Positions 27,801 to 36,012 of a stretch of DNA of 64,000 nucleotides are shown here, piece after piece (the stretch's first letter is position 1; each line of letters starts with the position of its first letter). Under the pieces are notes generated by a model that saw only the letters and a program-made list of their open reading frames with translations, ran no database searches and was not told the DNA's origin. Origin of the DNA: an uncultured Vicinamibacterales bacterium (lineage in GTDB: Bacteria; Acidobacteriota; Vicinamibacteria; Vicinamibacterales; UBA8438); NCBI GenBank assembly GCA_958295905.1, contig OY282382.1, positions 248,001 to 312,000 of the forward strand. The letters run 5' to 3'. Made by a program: the position numbers and the translations under genes.

Positions 27801-28604
27801 ATGTCTCCTCAAGCTACGCCGATTGATCGAGTCCGCTCGTGGGAGGCGCGCATTCGCGCGATGGAACGCGAGTGGAATGAGATCTCGGGGCGCCGCACAA
27901 GGGCGCTCCTGGCCGACTGGCGCGGGACCATGTCGGAGCTGCAACGCGGGTGGAACGAGATCTCGGGGCGCCGCACAAGGGCGCTCCTGGCCGACTGGCG
28001 CGGGACCATGTCGGAGCTGCGACGCCGGCACGACCGTCTCGTTGCCGATGGCCTGTGGGTAGGCGGGCCGTCGGACTTCCTTGACATCGTCGGTATGGCC
28101 CGCGACGAAAACACGCATTCCCGCATGCTCGCGTGGCTCTTGGACCCGACCCGCCGGCACGGGCTCGGTTGCGCGCTGGTCAGCCGCTTGGTGGAACACT
28201 GCACCGGGGAGCCGGCGCCCGCGTCCCTGGCAGTCAGGACGACGGTGACGTTCTCGGAGCGGCGGAACGGCAGAGAGGCCGACCTCGTCGTGCGGGGCGA
28301 CGACTTCACGCTCATCATCGAGAACAAGGTCGACGCGCAGGAGCAGCCCCACCAGTGCGACGACTTGTACTCGAACTTCAAGAACGAGAGCACCCCGCTG
28401 TTCCTGTTCCTGACGCCGAACGGCCGCAAGCCCCGCACGGCGACCGCGCCGTCGGCACGACGCGCGTTCAGAACCCTCTCGTGGCCGGAGATCCGGGCGA
28501 TGATTGAGACGGCAGTGGACGAATCGCGGCCAGCGCCCGGGGCTGCCGGCGCTGTCGACGTCGTGAGGAACTACCTGCGGACGCTCAAGGAGCAATTTGG
28601 ATGA
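27801..28604 (+). CDS. PD-(D/E)XK nuclease-superfamily protein with duplicated N-terminal segment
   Basis: 267 residues. The nuclease core reads GREADLVVRGDDFTLIIENK (about 154-173; Asp of ADLV and Glu/Lys of ENK), after MARDENTHSRMLAWLLDP, the pattern of PD-(D/E)XK (DUF4268/PDDEXK_4-like) proteins. N-terminally the 26-residue unit WNEISGRRTRALLADWRGTM... is present twice in tandem (78-bp near-exact DNA repeat at 27873 and 27951). It overlaps the next gene by 4 bp (ATGA), so the two are coupled. Likely defence or DNA-processing nuclease; specificity unknown. Confidence 0.8.
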   Translation: MSPQATPIDRVRSWEARIRAMEREWNEISGRRTRALLADWRGTMSELQRGWNEISGRRTRALLADWRGTMSELRRRHDRLVADGLWVGGPSDFLDIVGMARDENTHSRMLAWLLDPTRRHGLGCALVSRLVEHCTGEPAPASLAVRTTVTFSERRNGREADLVVRGDDFTLIIENKVDAQEQPHQCDDLYSNFKNESTPLFLFLTPNGRKPRTATAPSARRAFRTLSWPEIRAMIETAVDESRPAPGAAGAVDVVRNYLRTLKEQFG

Positions 28605-29242
28605 ACCGGATCGAAGACGAACGGATCAAGTTCTATCTGGAGCACGAAGCTCTTATCAGGGAGTGGGCCAATCTGGGAGATGAAGTCAGCAAGATCGAAG
28701 ACGAACGGGTCAAGTTCTACCTGGAGCACGAAGCTTTTATCAGGGAATGGGCCAGCCTGGGAGATGAAGTCAGCAAGTTGGCGAACCAGTTCTACCGCAG
28801 TCTCGAAAATGATCTCGACGCGGCTCTCGGGAGCGGAGAAATCGCCGGTGATGGGGTTGAGTCGTTCTTCGATGGAACCATGGCTTGGCGAGGATTGGGT
28901 CTCCGCCGACAAGATTGGCCCCAGGACAAGGATGATCCGGATGTGAGACTGGAGTGGAATTGCAACTCGGCGCATTTTTCGCCGGATGGGAACCTGATTA
29001 TCGGAGTCAGAACGAATGTGAAGCGCTACAGGCACCCCTTTACCAAGGAGAGGTGTGCCAGTTATCCACGTCAGAGCGGCTGGTGGCCGGCCTTTGCGCG
29101 CGTAGAGCCCCCGGCTGGCAGGTTCTGGGAGGGTGACAACCTCAAGGAATACCGCGACCGCCTGGTGAAGACCATTCTCAAGGCATGGGAAGACTTGGCT
29201 CCGCTGGTGGACGAAGCGGTGGTCAAGGATCCCGGCCGTTGA
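28601..29242 (+). CDS. Partner protein of the PD-(D/E)XK nuclease, with duplicated N-terminal helix
   Basis: 213 residues, unrecognised. It begins with two tandem copies of a 28-residue unit (IEDERIKFYLEHEALIREWA..., then IEDERVKFYLEHEAFIREWA...; 84-bp DNA repeat starting 28610 and 28694), predicted as long charged helices or coiled coil. The C-terminal part is Trp-rich with RTNVKRYRHPFTKE and SGWWPAFARVEPP. It starts within the nuclease gene's stop (ATGA). Conserved position suggests an operon partner, perhaps an inhibitor or specificity factor. GC is lower than the window average. Confidence 0.75.
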   Translation: MNRIEDERIKFYLEHEALIREWANLGDEVSKIEDERVKFYLEHEAFIREWASLGDEVSKLANQFYRSLENDLDAALGSGEIAGDGVESFFDGTMAWRGLGLRRQDWPQDKDDPDVRLEWNCNSAHFSPDGNLIIGVRTNVKRYRHPFTKERCASYPRQSGWWPAFARVEPPAGRFWEGDNLKEYRDRLVKTILKAWEDLAPLVDEAVVKDPGR

Positions 29243-29393
29243 TGCGTGTCGACCAGACTGACGGACCGCGCGGCCCATCACAGCGGCACGTCGCCTGCCT
29301 GCCGAGCGCACAAGCCGGTCAGAATCAGCAGGTTATAATGATGCATGGCAGTCGAATCCGCATCTCTGGCCCCTGCATCCTCCCCGCTCTCCC

Positions 29394-30117
29394 GTGGCTG
29401 GTCCCGGTCTTGATTCCGGCGCTCCGGACTACTTCGAACCCGCGCCCTTCAATGACCCCGAGCTCGTGCATCCCGGCGCCCCCCGCGCCGGTATCGATCG
29501 ACTCGGCGACCGCATCGCCGAACTTTCCGCCCGCATTCAGGCCGCCACCTACGAGCTGCTGGTCCTGATCCGGCAGTTCGACGAGGCCAACGGTTGGTCG
29601 GGTTGCGTCTCGTGCGCCCACTGGCTGAGCTGGCGCACCGGACTGGCGCCGGGTGCCGCCCGCGAGCACGTGCGGGATGCGCGGGCGCTGAGGAGTCTTC
29701 CGAAGCTGAGCGACGCGATGCGGCGCGGCGTGGTCTCCTACTCGAAGGTGCGCGCGGTGACGCGGGTGGCCACGCCGGAGACCGAGCAGGCGCTGCTCGA
29801 CGTGGCGCTGTGCGGCACGGCCGCCCACGTGGAGCAGGTGGTTCGCGGCTGGCGGCGGGTGGACCGGGCGGCCGAGCAGGCGGAAGACCGGCGGCGGCAC
29901 GCGGCGCGGTCACTGAGCACCTGGGTGGATGACGACGGGATGGTGGTGGTGCGCGGGAGACTGACGCCGGAGGTGGGGGCCGTGCTGCGGCGCGCGCTCG
30001 AGGCGGCCTGTGACCAGGCGCAGCAGGCGGACGCCGGCAGGGACGCGACCCGTGAAGTCGCGGGCGCGGTCGATACGGCGGCAGCCTACACGGCGGAGGC
30101 TGCGATTGAGCAGATCT
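29394..30117 (+). pseudogene. DUF222 (13E12-type) protein gene, 3' end lost
   Basis: The frame encodes a DUF222 domain (RIAELSARIQAATYELLVLI, GWSGCVSCAHWLSWRTGLAPGAAREHVR, ARALRSLPKLSDAMRRGVVSYSKVRA...). DUF222 proteins normally end in an HNH endonuclease domain. Here homology stops around 30117, where an IS21-type end begins, and the frame runs out at 30239 in unrelated sequence, so the HNH domain is gone. It starts at GTG 29394. A TATAAT at 29334-29339 may be its -10. Confidence 0.75.
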
Positions 30118-30776
30118 CTGTTGTCGAGCGCCTGAAAGTGAGCATTTCTGCGCCGCCATCGACTTTGCTCACTGCTAACCGCCGTTGTCGGCTGCCCGTT
30201 TGCGGGACGGGCGTTTGCGGCTGCGCTGCTGCCGGGTGAGCTCGGCCTCGCGGCGGCGATAGCTCTGGCCCTCGATGACGAGGATCTCCGCGTGGTGGGT
30301 CAGGCGGTCGATCAGGGCGACGGCGCAGGAGGCATTGGGGAAGACGGTGTCCCAGTGCTTGAAGGGCAGGTTGGTGGTAATCAGCAGGGACCGGCGTTCG
30401 TAGCGGCGGCTGACGAGCTGGAAGATGAGGTCGGCGGCGCGTGCATCGTAGGCGAGGTAGCCGACCTCGTCGATCGCGAGCAGCGCGGGGCGGGTGTAGT
30501 GCTTGAGGCGGCGTTCGAGGGTGAGGGCGGTCTCCTGTCCGCTGAGGTCGAGGAGGAGATCGGCGGCGGTGGTGAAGAGGGCGGAATGGCCGGCGAGGAT
30601 GGCTTGGTGGGCGATGTTCTTGGCGAGCATGGTCTTGCCGAGGCCCTGGGCGCCGACGAGGATGACGTTCTCGCCGCGGGAGAGGAAATCGAGGGAGAGG
30701 ATGCGTTCGAGGGCGGGTCGGTTCATGCAACAATCGGGAGGACTCCGATTTGTTGATCTGCATGGAGTAGCCGAGA
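30118..30776 (-). mobile_element. IS21-family remnant
   Basis: It contains the truncated istB at 30175-30726 and an IS21-like end near 30118 (GCGCCTGAAAGTGAGCA on the plus strand). istA and the other terminus are absent. It separates the truncated DUF222 gene from the rloB-like gene. Confidence 0.65.
30175..30726 (-). pseudogene. istB: IstB ATP-binding protein, N-terminus missing
   Basis: 183 residues from the ATG at 30726 show the IstB AAA+ core: GENVILVGAQGLGKTM (Walker A), RPALLAIDEVGYLAYD (Walker B), SLLITTNLPFKHW (sensor), and RLTHHAEILVIEGQSYR. The usual N-terminal 60-80 residues are replaced by non-homologous sequence, and no istA precedes it. IstB helps IstA choose targets in IS21 transposition; this copy is probably inactive. 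Confidence 0.85.
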
Positions 30777-31508
30777 TCATTTGCGGGTTTTACGATGAGG
30801 CTCAAAGCCGAGAACTGTGAGAAGTTTTTGCAACTCCTCGTCGTACCGCGCCGCTCGCCGCACATCGGACAAGGTGAAGCGCCGGCTCAACTGATCCGCC
30901 GTCGGTGGCTTGCGGTATTCGGGCCAGACCTTTCGAAGCTCCGCCATCGCGTCGCCTGCCATTATTCTCCGCTGCTCGTGTCCCGGACGCAGCCTGAACA
31001 GCAATCCTTCCAGGTTCGGGTCCTGAAAGAGCATCTTCAGGTTCCATCCGGACGCTGCGGCCTGGGCGTCGCGTCCGGCCTTCAGGTCCTGCTCGATCCG
31101 ATCCCGATCGAGCAAGACCAGCTTGTCGCTGATGTCCCTCTTCGCGGAATGTCTCGCCAAGTGGCGACCGGCTTCTTCGACGACGGAGACCGAATCGCCG
31201 CCGCCCCCCGGCTTGACAGGCCGTGGCAGAAGTGGTGCTGCATCCGGCCGGGCCGTATCTCGGCCCAAGAACGTGTCGTGCAGCCGTCGAAATCGCCGAA
31301 ATCTGGCCGATCCGAGCCGTTTCCGCGCCACCGCCGGCCGGTTTTGGCGCGCCGCGGAGTTTTGCCACGGGCTGTTGATGATCAGGTGCAGGTGCCGGCC
31401 TTCGCTGTCGCAACAGCGTTGCAGGAATTGTGCGAAGGCCCGCTCGCTCTCTCCCTCGACGCCGATGAAAATGACTCGCCTTGGTTCGACCGGTCGGCGG
31501 CGGCGCAT
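30777..31508 (-). CDS. RloB-like TOPRIM protein carrying an in-frame MITE insertion
   Basis: The 243-residue frame begins RRVIFIGVEGESERAFAQFL (TOPRIM Glu) and later shows KLVLLDRDRIEQDL (Asp motif), as in RloB/OLD-type TOPRIM nucleases. It lies 6 bp downstream of an AAA ATPase gene of the RloA type. Between HLHLII and GGGGDSVSVVEEAG a 54-residue foreign segment (SPWQNSAARQNRPAVARKRL...) is encoded by the MITE at 31217-31374 plus its 4-bp target duplication (162 bp, 54 codons). Deleting it restores LIIKPGGGGDS. The product is probably altered or inactive unless the loop tolerates it. Likely part of an abortive-infection type system. Confidence 0.8.
   Translation of the reverse strand: MRRRRPVEPRRVIFIGVEGESERAFAQFLQRCCDSEGRHLHLIINSPWQNSAARQNRPAVARKRLGSARFRRFRRLHDTFLGRDTARPDAAPLLPRPVKPGGGGDSVSVVEEAGRHLARHSAKRDISDKLVLLDRDRIEQDLKAGRDAQAAASGWNLKMLFQDPNLEGLLFRLRPGHEQRRIMAGDAMAELRKVWPEYRKPPTADQLSRRFTLSDVRRAARYDEELQKLLTVLGFEPHRKTRK
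31217..31374 (+). mobile_element. MITE copy 2 (158 bp) inside rloB-like gene
   Basis: Ends are CAGGCCGTGGCAGAA (31217-31231) and TTTTGCCACGGGCTG (31360-31374). Target duplication TTGA lies at 31213-31216 and 31375-31378. Nearly identical to 15374-15530. The inserted length plus duplication is 162 bp, so the host frame is kept. Confidence 0.9.
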
Positions 31509-31514
31509 CGCTTC

Positions 31515-32726
31515 TCAGCCGATCTTCGGGATACCGCCGAGCACCCCCGCCCGGTACTTGGGATAGAGGCGGGTGTCGCGGCGAAGGCCATGCACGTCCT
31601 GGGCGCCGTGCACCCGGGTCGCGCCGCCGTTGTCCTTTTCGACGATGAAGAGCTCCTCCTTCTCCAGATCGTCGAGGAGGCCGACGTTATGGGAGGAGAC
31701 GAAGAGTTGCGCGTCACGGGGGTTGGTTTCCGGGGAACGAAACCAGCCAAGCACTTCACAGGCGATGTCCACGTGCAGATCGCCTTCGACCTCGTCGAGA
31801 GCAACGGGAACGCCGCGGGCGAGTGCGATCCTGATCTGGGGCAGCAAATGGAACAGGCGCTTCGTCCCGCTGGATTCGGCATACAGACCGACCGGCGCGT
31901 CGAGTCCACGATGGTTGAAGAACACCGAGTCCTCTCCGCTGTCGCCAAGCATGCTCATGTCCTGAATCCCGAGGTCGCCGGACTGGATGTACTGCACGGT
32001 CCAATCTTTCAGTTTAGGATTTTTCTTGAACATCTCGATCACTGCCTTGGTTGGAAGCTCCCATTTCTCGTGATACAGGACGTTGCTGGCAACCCAGGTA
32101 CGCCGCATCGATTCCGCGATGCGCATGGCCAAGGGCACGTTGAGCAGGGCGAGCGTGGCTATCACCGAGGCGTCCGCCCGAACCGCCTTGAGGCGCTCAT
32201 CCCCGGGTTTGAGCCCGAGTTCGCGGGAGACGTATATGGGTTTCCCCGGACCGGCGCGCTCGAAAAGACGGCGGGGACGGCCCTTCGGGAAACAGGACAG
32301 CGCTTCGTAACAGAGGACATGGTTCTTGAAACCGGTATCGTCGCGTCCCACGACCACCTTGTAGCGGAATAGTTGCCGGGGCTCGCCCGGCGCCAGCCAA
32401 TCCGCCTCGACCTCCAACAGGAACCGTGTCGGTTCTCCCCTGGTCTGGGTCGAAGCGAAGGGGAGGAACGCCTCGATCGGGTTGTTCTTCTCTGCGGGCG
32501 ACGCGGAAGAGGCGATCTGGGCGATTTCGAGCAGTGCCCTGAGCAGGGTCGACTTGCCCGACCCGTTGGGTCCCATGAGCACCACCACGGAAGGGAGCCG
32601 GACATCCGGCCTGGCCGCGCTTGGCCGGAAGCGTGGCAGGTCGGGGGCGGTTCCCGGAATGCGCAGGTCGAGAACCACCTCTTCGCGGATCGACTGGTAG
32701 TTGGAAACGGAGAATGCATGGATCAT
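31515..32726 (-). CDS. AAA ATPase, RloA/OLD-like
   Basis: 403 residues, ABC-type/SMC-like ATPase of the AAA_15/AAA_21 kind. Seen: the N-terminal FSVSNYQSIREEVVLDL strand pattern, Walker A MGPNGSGKST at about 51-60, a central helical region (75-250), an SSGTKRLF signature-like motif, Walker B PVALDEVEGDLHV and SSHNVGLLD. It is followed 6 bp downstream by the rloB-like gene. In RloAB/PARIS-type pairs such an ATPase senses invasion and controls a TOPRIM or nuclease effector. This specific system assignment is inference. Confidence 0.85.
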   Translation of the reverse strand: MIHAFSVSNYQSIREEVVLDLRIPGTAPDLPRFRPSAARPDVRLPSVVVLMGPNGSGKSTLLRALLEIAQIASSASPAEKNNPIEAFLPFASTQTRGEPTRFLLEVEADWLAPGEPRQLFRYKVVVGRDDTGFKNHVLCYEALSCFPKGRPRRLFERAGPGKPIYVSRELGLKPGDERLKAVRADASVIATLALLNVPLAMRIAESMRRTWVASNVLYHEKWELPTKAVIEMFKKNPKLKDWTVQYIQSGDLGIQDMSMLGDSGEDSVFFNHRGLDAPVGLYAESSGTKRLFHLLPQIRIALARGVPVALDEVEGDLHVDIACEVLGWFRSPETNPRDAQLFVSSHNVGLLDDLEKEELFIVEKDNGGATRVHGAQDVHGLRRDTRLYPKYRAGVLGGIPKIG

Positions 32727-33287
32727 CTCTCAACATTAACGATTTTTCGTCGAGATCGCAATATGGCTTCAATCAGGCAGGTAATGGGACAGCGCCTGAA
32801 CAGCTATCGCGAACGCCAGTACCGGCAAGCCCTCCGCCGGCGGACGTTCCCGGCCTTCGATGCCCGGCATCGGTGATGCCCTTCAACCAGTGGCCGGGCC
32901 ACGTCCTGGGACTCGACCGTCCGGCGGTGAAGGTGCTGCTCGACGCCGCCGGCATCGGGCGCAAGTACGCGGAAGCCTTGCCTCCCTCGCTTGAGCGAGG
33001 TCTCCAGCGCATGGAGCAGCACCGCCAGGGGCGATGGGCAGCTTGCGATCGGGAAGAACAGGGCATCGAGTCACTGCTATGCTGTACGGCCTTCCGGCAG
33101 CGCCGCTGCCGCCGGGCAGGCGCCGAGGTCTCCGGAAGCTGCCGACTTCACCACCTTCATGGAAGCGGAGTTCAGAAAATGACCGCCCCCTGGCCGCGCA
33201 TCCCCTTCAACCCCGGCGCGAAGTGGTTGGCTTGGCGACCAAGCATTGGCTGCCGCGCGAGGATCTCGAAGCGTTCATGCAGGCGGT
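32727..33287. other. Intergenic stretch with decayed coding sequence
   Basis: No convincing intact gene. A plus-strand frame starting about 32877 (MPFNQWPGHVLGLDRPAVKV...) and a later one (REDLEAFMQAVQVVPGLYRS) look protein-like but are in different frames and match nothing I recognise; possibly prophage or other decay. Confidence 0.4.
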
Positions 33288-33389
33288 TCAAGTAGTTCCG
33301 GGCCTGTACCGTTCCGAAATCACGACCGAGTATTCATGAATGCCATCGAGATCGGCTGCTGCTTTCTTCGACAGCCTATAGGCGGCCAT
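33288..33389 (-). pseudogene. parE: parE toxin fragment
   Basis: 33 residues starting AAYRLSKKAAADLDGIHEYS, the classic N-terminus of RelE/ParE toxins, then unrelated sequence and a stop. The remaining two thirds of the toxin is absent. The start overlaps the end of the parD remnant by 14 bp, the usual antitoxin-toxin order. Confidence 0.65.
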
Positions 33390-33563
33390 CGTCTCGAAGC
33401 CGAGCTTCGACTTCCTCCATGATCACCGGTATGGTCTTGTCGCTCACCCCGCTGTCCAGACCCTCCTGAATCGCGGCTTTGAGGGCTTGGAATTTGGTGT
33501 ACTGCTCCTGATCGCAACGGATCAGTTCACGGATGTACTCGCTGTCGTCATCGAAGTTGCCAG
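33376..33563 (-). pseudogene. parD: parD antitoxin fragment
   Basis: The frame FDDDSEYIRELIRCDQEQYT...LKAAIQEGLDSGVSDKTI...EVEARLRDDGRL matches the middle and C-terminus of ParD/CopG-type antitoxins (SEYIRxLIRxDQE). Its N-terminal part is replaced by the IS1182-type fragment beginning at 33564, with which it forms a chimeric frame. Confidence 0.65.
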
Positions 33564-33985
33564 CAACGTCTTCCCCGCAACCAAGCCCGCCCCCGCCAAC
33601 TGCTCCAGCACCCAAGTGAACACCGCCTGATGGGTCTCCACCGGGAACAGCCGACGCGTCCGCGAGATCGTCGAATGGTCAAGCGACGCCGCCGGCACCG
33701 CCAAACGCAGAAACGCCCGCATGCTCAGCGAATCCTCCGCGCGCCACGCGATGCCCCGCTCCGAGTCCAGCCCTTCGAAGTACCCGATGAGCAGCAATCG
33801 GAAGTAGCGTCCCGGAGCCGGACCGGCCGGCCCATCATCGCGTAGAACGGCGCGCACAGGCCTTCGACGAACGCGTCGAACCCTGCTGCCCTGCTGCCTC
33901 CAGAATCCGGTTCAGCCGCTCGTAGAACGGATGCCCCCGCGCTCTGCGGCAGATCCGCCGTCGCGACCCACATCGATTGCTGCGC
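33564..33985 (-). mobile_element. Fragment of the IS1182-type transposase
   Basis: About 420 bp closely match 52646-53065 inside the intact IS, covering the N-terminal region of the transposase (WVATADLPQSAG, LLLIGYFEGLDSERGIAWRA, LDHSTISRTRRLFPVETHQA). The frame is broken near 33895 by a small insertion, and both IS ends are missing. Its edge truncates the parD remnant. Confidence 0.85.
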
Positions 33986-34002
33986 AGATCGAGAACCGGA
34001 CG

Positions 34003-34485
34003 TCAGCGCGGCGGGCGGCCCGGGCGGGCGCCGCGGGGCCCCCGCCCGCCGTCCCGCCCGCCGGGGCCGAACCGGTCACGCCGGTCACGGCGCATCCTGA
34101 CGATCCGGCTCTCGAAGACCTCCATCTGCCCGGCGGTCAGGATGGTGGCGATCTCGGCGTTCATCTGCGCCTGCTCGGCTTCGAACTGCTCGCGGATTCC
34201 CGCGGTGATCTCGCGAAACCGGAGCCGGCGAGCCTCGAAGACCTCGCTCAGCCGCTCCCGCTGATCGTCGGACAGGGCGTTGTCCGCGTCCAGACGGCCG
34301 TCCAGACGGTCGAGCAACCTCTCGGTCATCCGCACCGACGGAGGCGACGCGCCGCCCCGGCCCCGGAACCCCCGGGGCGGATCGGAATCGAACCACGGCC
34401 GCACCGCGAACCCCGCGGCCAGCCCCCCACTGAACACGACGAGAACGAAGAAACCGGCCCACAGGCGCATGCTGGTGCGGTTCAT
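34003..34485 (-). CDS. Spy/CpxP-like periplasmic sensor protein
   Basis: 160 residues: one N-terminal membrane segment (RLWAGFFVLVVFSGGLAAGFAV), then a helical periplasmic domain with LDGRLDADNALSDDQRERLSEVFEARR and IREQFEAEQAQMNAEIATILTAGQMEVFESR, the LxxxQ pattern of CpxP/Spy/CnrX-type proteins. It ends in an Arg/Gly-rich tail. It lies 57 bp downstream of the anti-sigma gene on the same strand, so it is probably the third gene of the sigma operon, sensing envelope or metal stress. Confidence 0.8.
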   Translation of the reverse strand: MNRTSMRLWAGFFVLVVFSGGLAAGFAVRPWFDSDPPRGFRGRGGASPPSVRMTERLLDRLDGRLDADNALSDDQRERLSEVFEARRLRFREITAGIREQFEAEQAQMNAEIATILTAGQMEVFESRIVRMRRDRRDRFGPGGRDGGRGPRGARPGRPPR

Positions 34486-34542
34486 CGCGTCATCCTTGCC
34501 CGGCCCGGAGATGGTCGCCTTGCGGCTCGGCCCGCCGCCCGC

Positions 34543-35025
34543 TCAGAAAGGCTCGCCGGGACTCGCCGTCAACACCGCCTCGAACAGGGTGTCGTCGGTC
34601 ACCTCGTCCTGCCACAGCAGGCTGAACGCGGGAAGCGCCGCCGCGTCGTCCGCCCCGACCCAGTCGGTCACGAGGTCGGAGAACTCGATCGGCTCGACGG
34701 CTTCGGCCGGCCCGAGCCCCACCGCCGCCACCACCAGCAGGGCGGCCGCCACCGGCGCCAGCCGCACCGTCCACCGGCGCCAGTTGATGACGTCGAGCCA
34801 AGTCGGCGGATCGTCGAGGTGCGCCATGACCCGGGTCACCAACGCGGGCGGCGGCGCCGCATCGGGCCGCGCCGACAGGACGGCGGCCACGTCAACCTGT
34901 CCGGAGGCCGCCCCGCGGCAGGCCGGGCAACCGTCGAGATGCGCCTCCAGGCGCTCGACGCCGGCCGGGTCCAGCCGTCCCGCCGCGCGCTCGATGACGG
35001 CGCGTTCCACATCGTCACAGCTCAT
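34543..35025 (-). CDS. Anti-sigma factor (zinc-finger type)
   Basis: 160 residues. The N-terminal zf-HC2-like domain reads MSCDDVE...VERLEAHLDGCPACR (HxxxCxxC). One membrane segment is at about 93-112 (LAPVAAALLVVAAVGLG), and a C-terminal periplasmic tail of about 50 residues follows. It would hold the ECF sigma factor inactive at the membrane. The start overlaps the sigma gene stop by 4 bp. Confidence 0.88.
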   Translation of the reverse strand: MSCDDVERAVIERAAGRLDPAGVERLEAHLDGCPACRGAASGQVDVAAVLSARPDAAPPPALVTRVMAHLDDPPTWLDVINWRRWTVRLAPVAAALLVVAAVGLGPAEAVEPIEFSDLVTDWVGADDAAALPAFSLLWQDEVTDDTLFEAVLTASPGEPF

Positions 35026-35816
35026 GACGATCTCCCCATCAGCGGCCGCAACAGCGGCCGAAGCCGGCGGCGCGCGCGGAAGATGCGGGACTCGACGGTC
35101 CCGATCGGCGCCCCCGTCGCAGCGGCGATCTCCTTGTAGTCGAGCCCCTCGACATCGCGCAGGACCACCGCGACACGCAGGTCCGGCGGCAGGGCGGCGA
35201 GGGCGCGGTCGATCGACTCGCGCCGCACCAGCGTCGTCTCGGCGTCGGCGCCGCCGGCCGGAACATCACCGGCCGCGAGCGGCGCGGACTCGGCGTCCAA
35301 GCTCTCGTCCTCCAGCCGGCTCCGCCGCCCCCGGCGCTCGAGACCGGTGCGGGCGGCGTTGGTGGCGATGGTGTAGAGCCACGTCTTGAACGAGCTGTCC
35401 CCGCGAAAGCGGGTCAGCGACCGGTAGGCGCGGATGAACGTCTCCTGCGCGGCATCCTCGGCGTCCGCGGGATTCTTCACGATCGCCATCGCGTAGTTGA
35501 CGATGCGGGTCTGGTGCCGCAGCACCAGCGCCTCGAACGCGCCGCGGTCGCCGGCGGCGGCGGCGGCGACCAAGGCCCGGTCCGGGTCCTCGACCCGAGT
35601 GCCACCGGTCAGGGCATCCCGCCGCGCCACCACGTCCGCACCGTCCTCGGCGGCGCCGCCGACCCCGACGCCGGTCTCTGCGGCCAAGCTCCCGGCGGCG
35701 CCGTTCGCAGCCGGAGGAAGGACCGACCCTGCGCCGGCCGGCGGCCACGTCACGCCCTCCATCGGCTGCCATCGGGGCAGCACCGCGGTCGACGCCTGGT
35801 GGATGGCGGGTCTCAT
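35022..35816 (-). CDS. ECF RNA polymerase sigma factor
   Basis: 264 residues. Region 2: FEALVLRHQTRIVNYAMAIV and DAEDAAQETFIRAYRSLTRF. Region 4: DLRVAVVLRDVEGLDYKEIA and GAPIGTVESRIFRARRRL. An unusual 80-residue Ala/Gly/Pro-rich N-terminal extension precedes region 2, so a later start is possible. GAAGG lies eight bases before the ATG at 35816. Cotranscribed with the anti-sigma and Spy-like genes; probably autoregulated as is common for ECF operons. Confidence 0.92.
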   Translation of the reverse strand: MRPAIHQASTAVLPRWQPMEGVTWPPAGAGSVLPPAANGAAGSLAAETGVGVGGAAEDGADVVARRDALTGGTRVEDPDRALVAAAAAGDRGAFEALVLRHQTRIVNYAMAIVKNPADAEDAAQETFIRAYRSLTRFRGDSSFKTWLYTIATNAARTGLERRGRRSRLEDESLDAESAPLAAGDVPAGGADAETTLVRRESIDRALAALPPDLRVAVVLRDVEGLDYKEIAAATGAPIGTVESRIFRARRRLRPLLRPLMGRSS

Positions 35817-36012
35817 CGGACGAACCTTCAGTGCCGTGGACCGCCCCGCCCCCGCGTTTATTCCGTCCGCCGCGGCGGAAAATCAACGCCGTCCGGTTCG
35901 CCGACGGTCCGCCGACCGTCACGCGACGGCGCCGCCGCCCCAACCGATCCCCGCCGGGAGTCCGCGCCGCCTGCGGAGGCGGCGCCGCTTCCACGGCGCG
36001 GCGCCCGGCCCG

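Noticed and set aside
30292-30756. Glu/Gly/Val-rich plus-strand frame of 154 residues
   Set aside because: Reverse complement of istB; the IstB Walker motifs on the minus strand explain the sequence.
33034-33339. 101-residue plus-strand ORF
   Set aside because: It overlaps the parE remnant on the other strand and its frame does not continue the protein-like segment before it; at best decayed.
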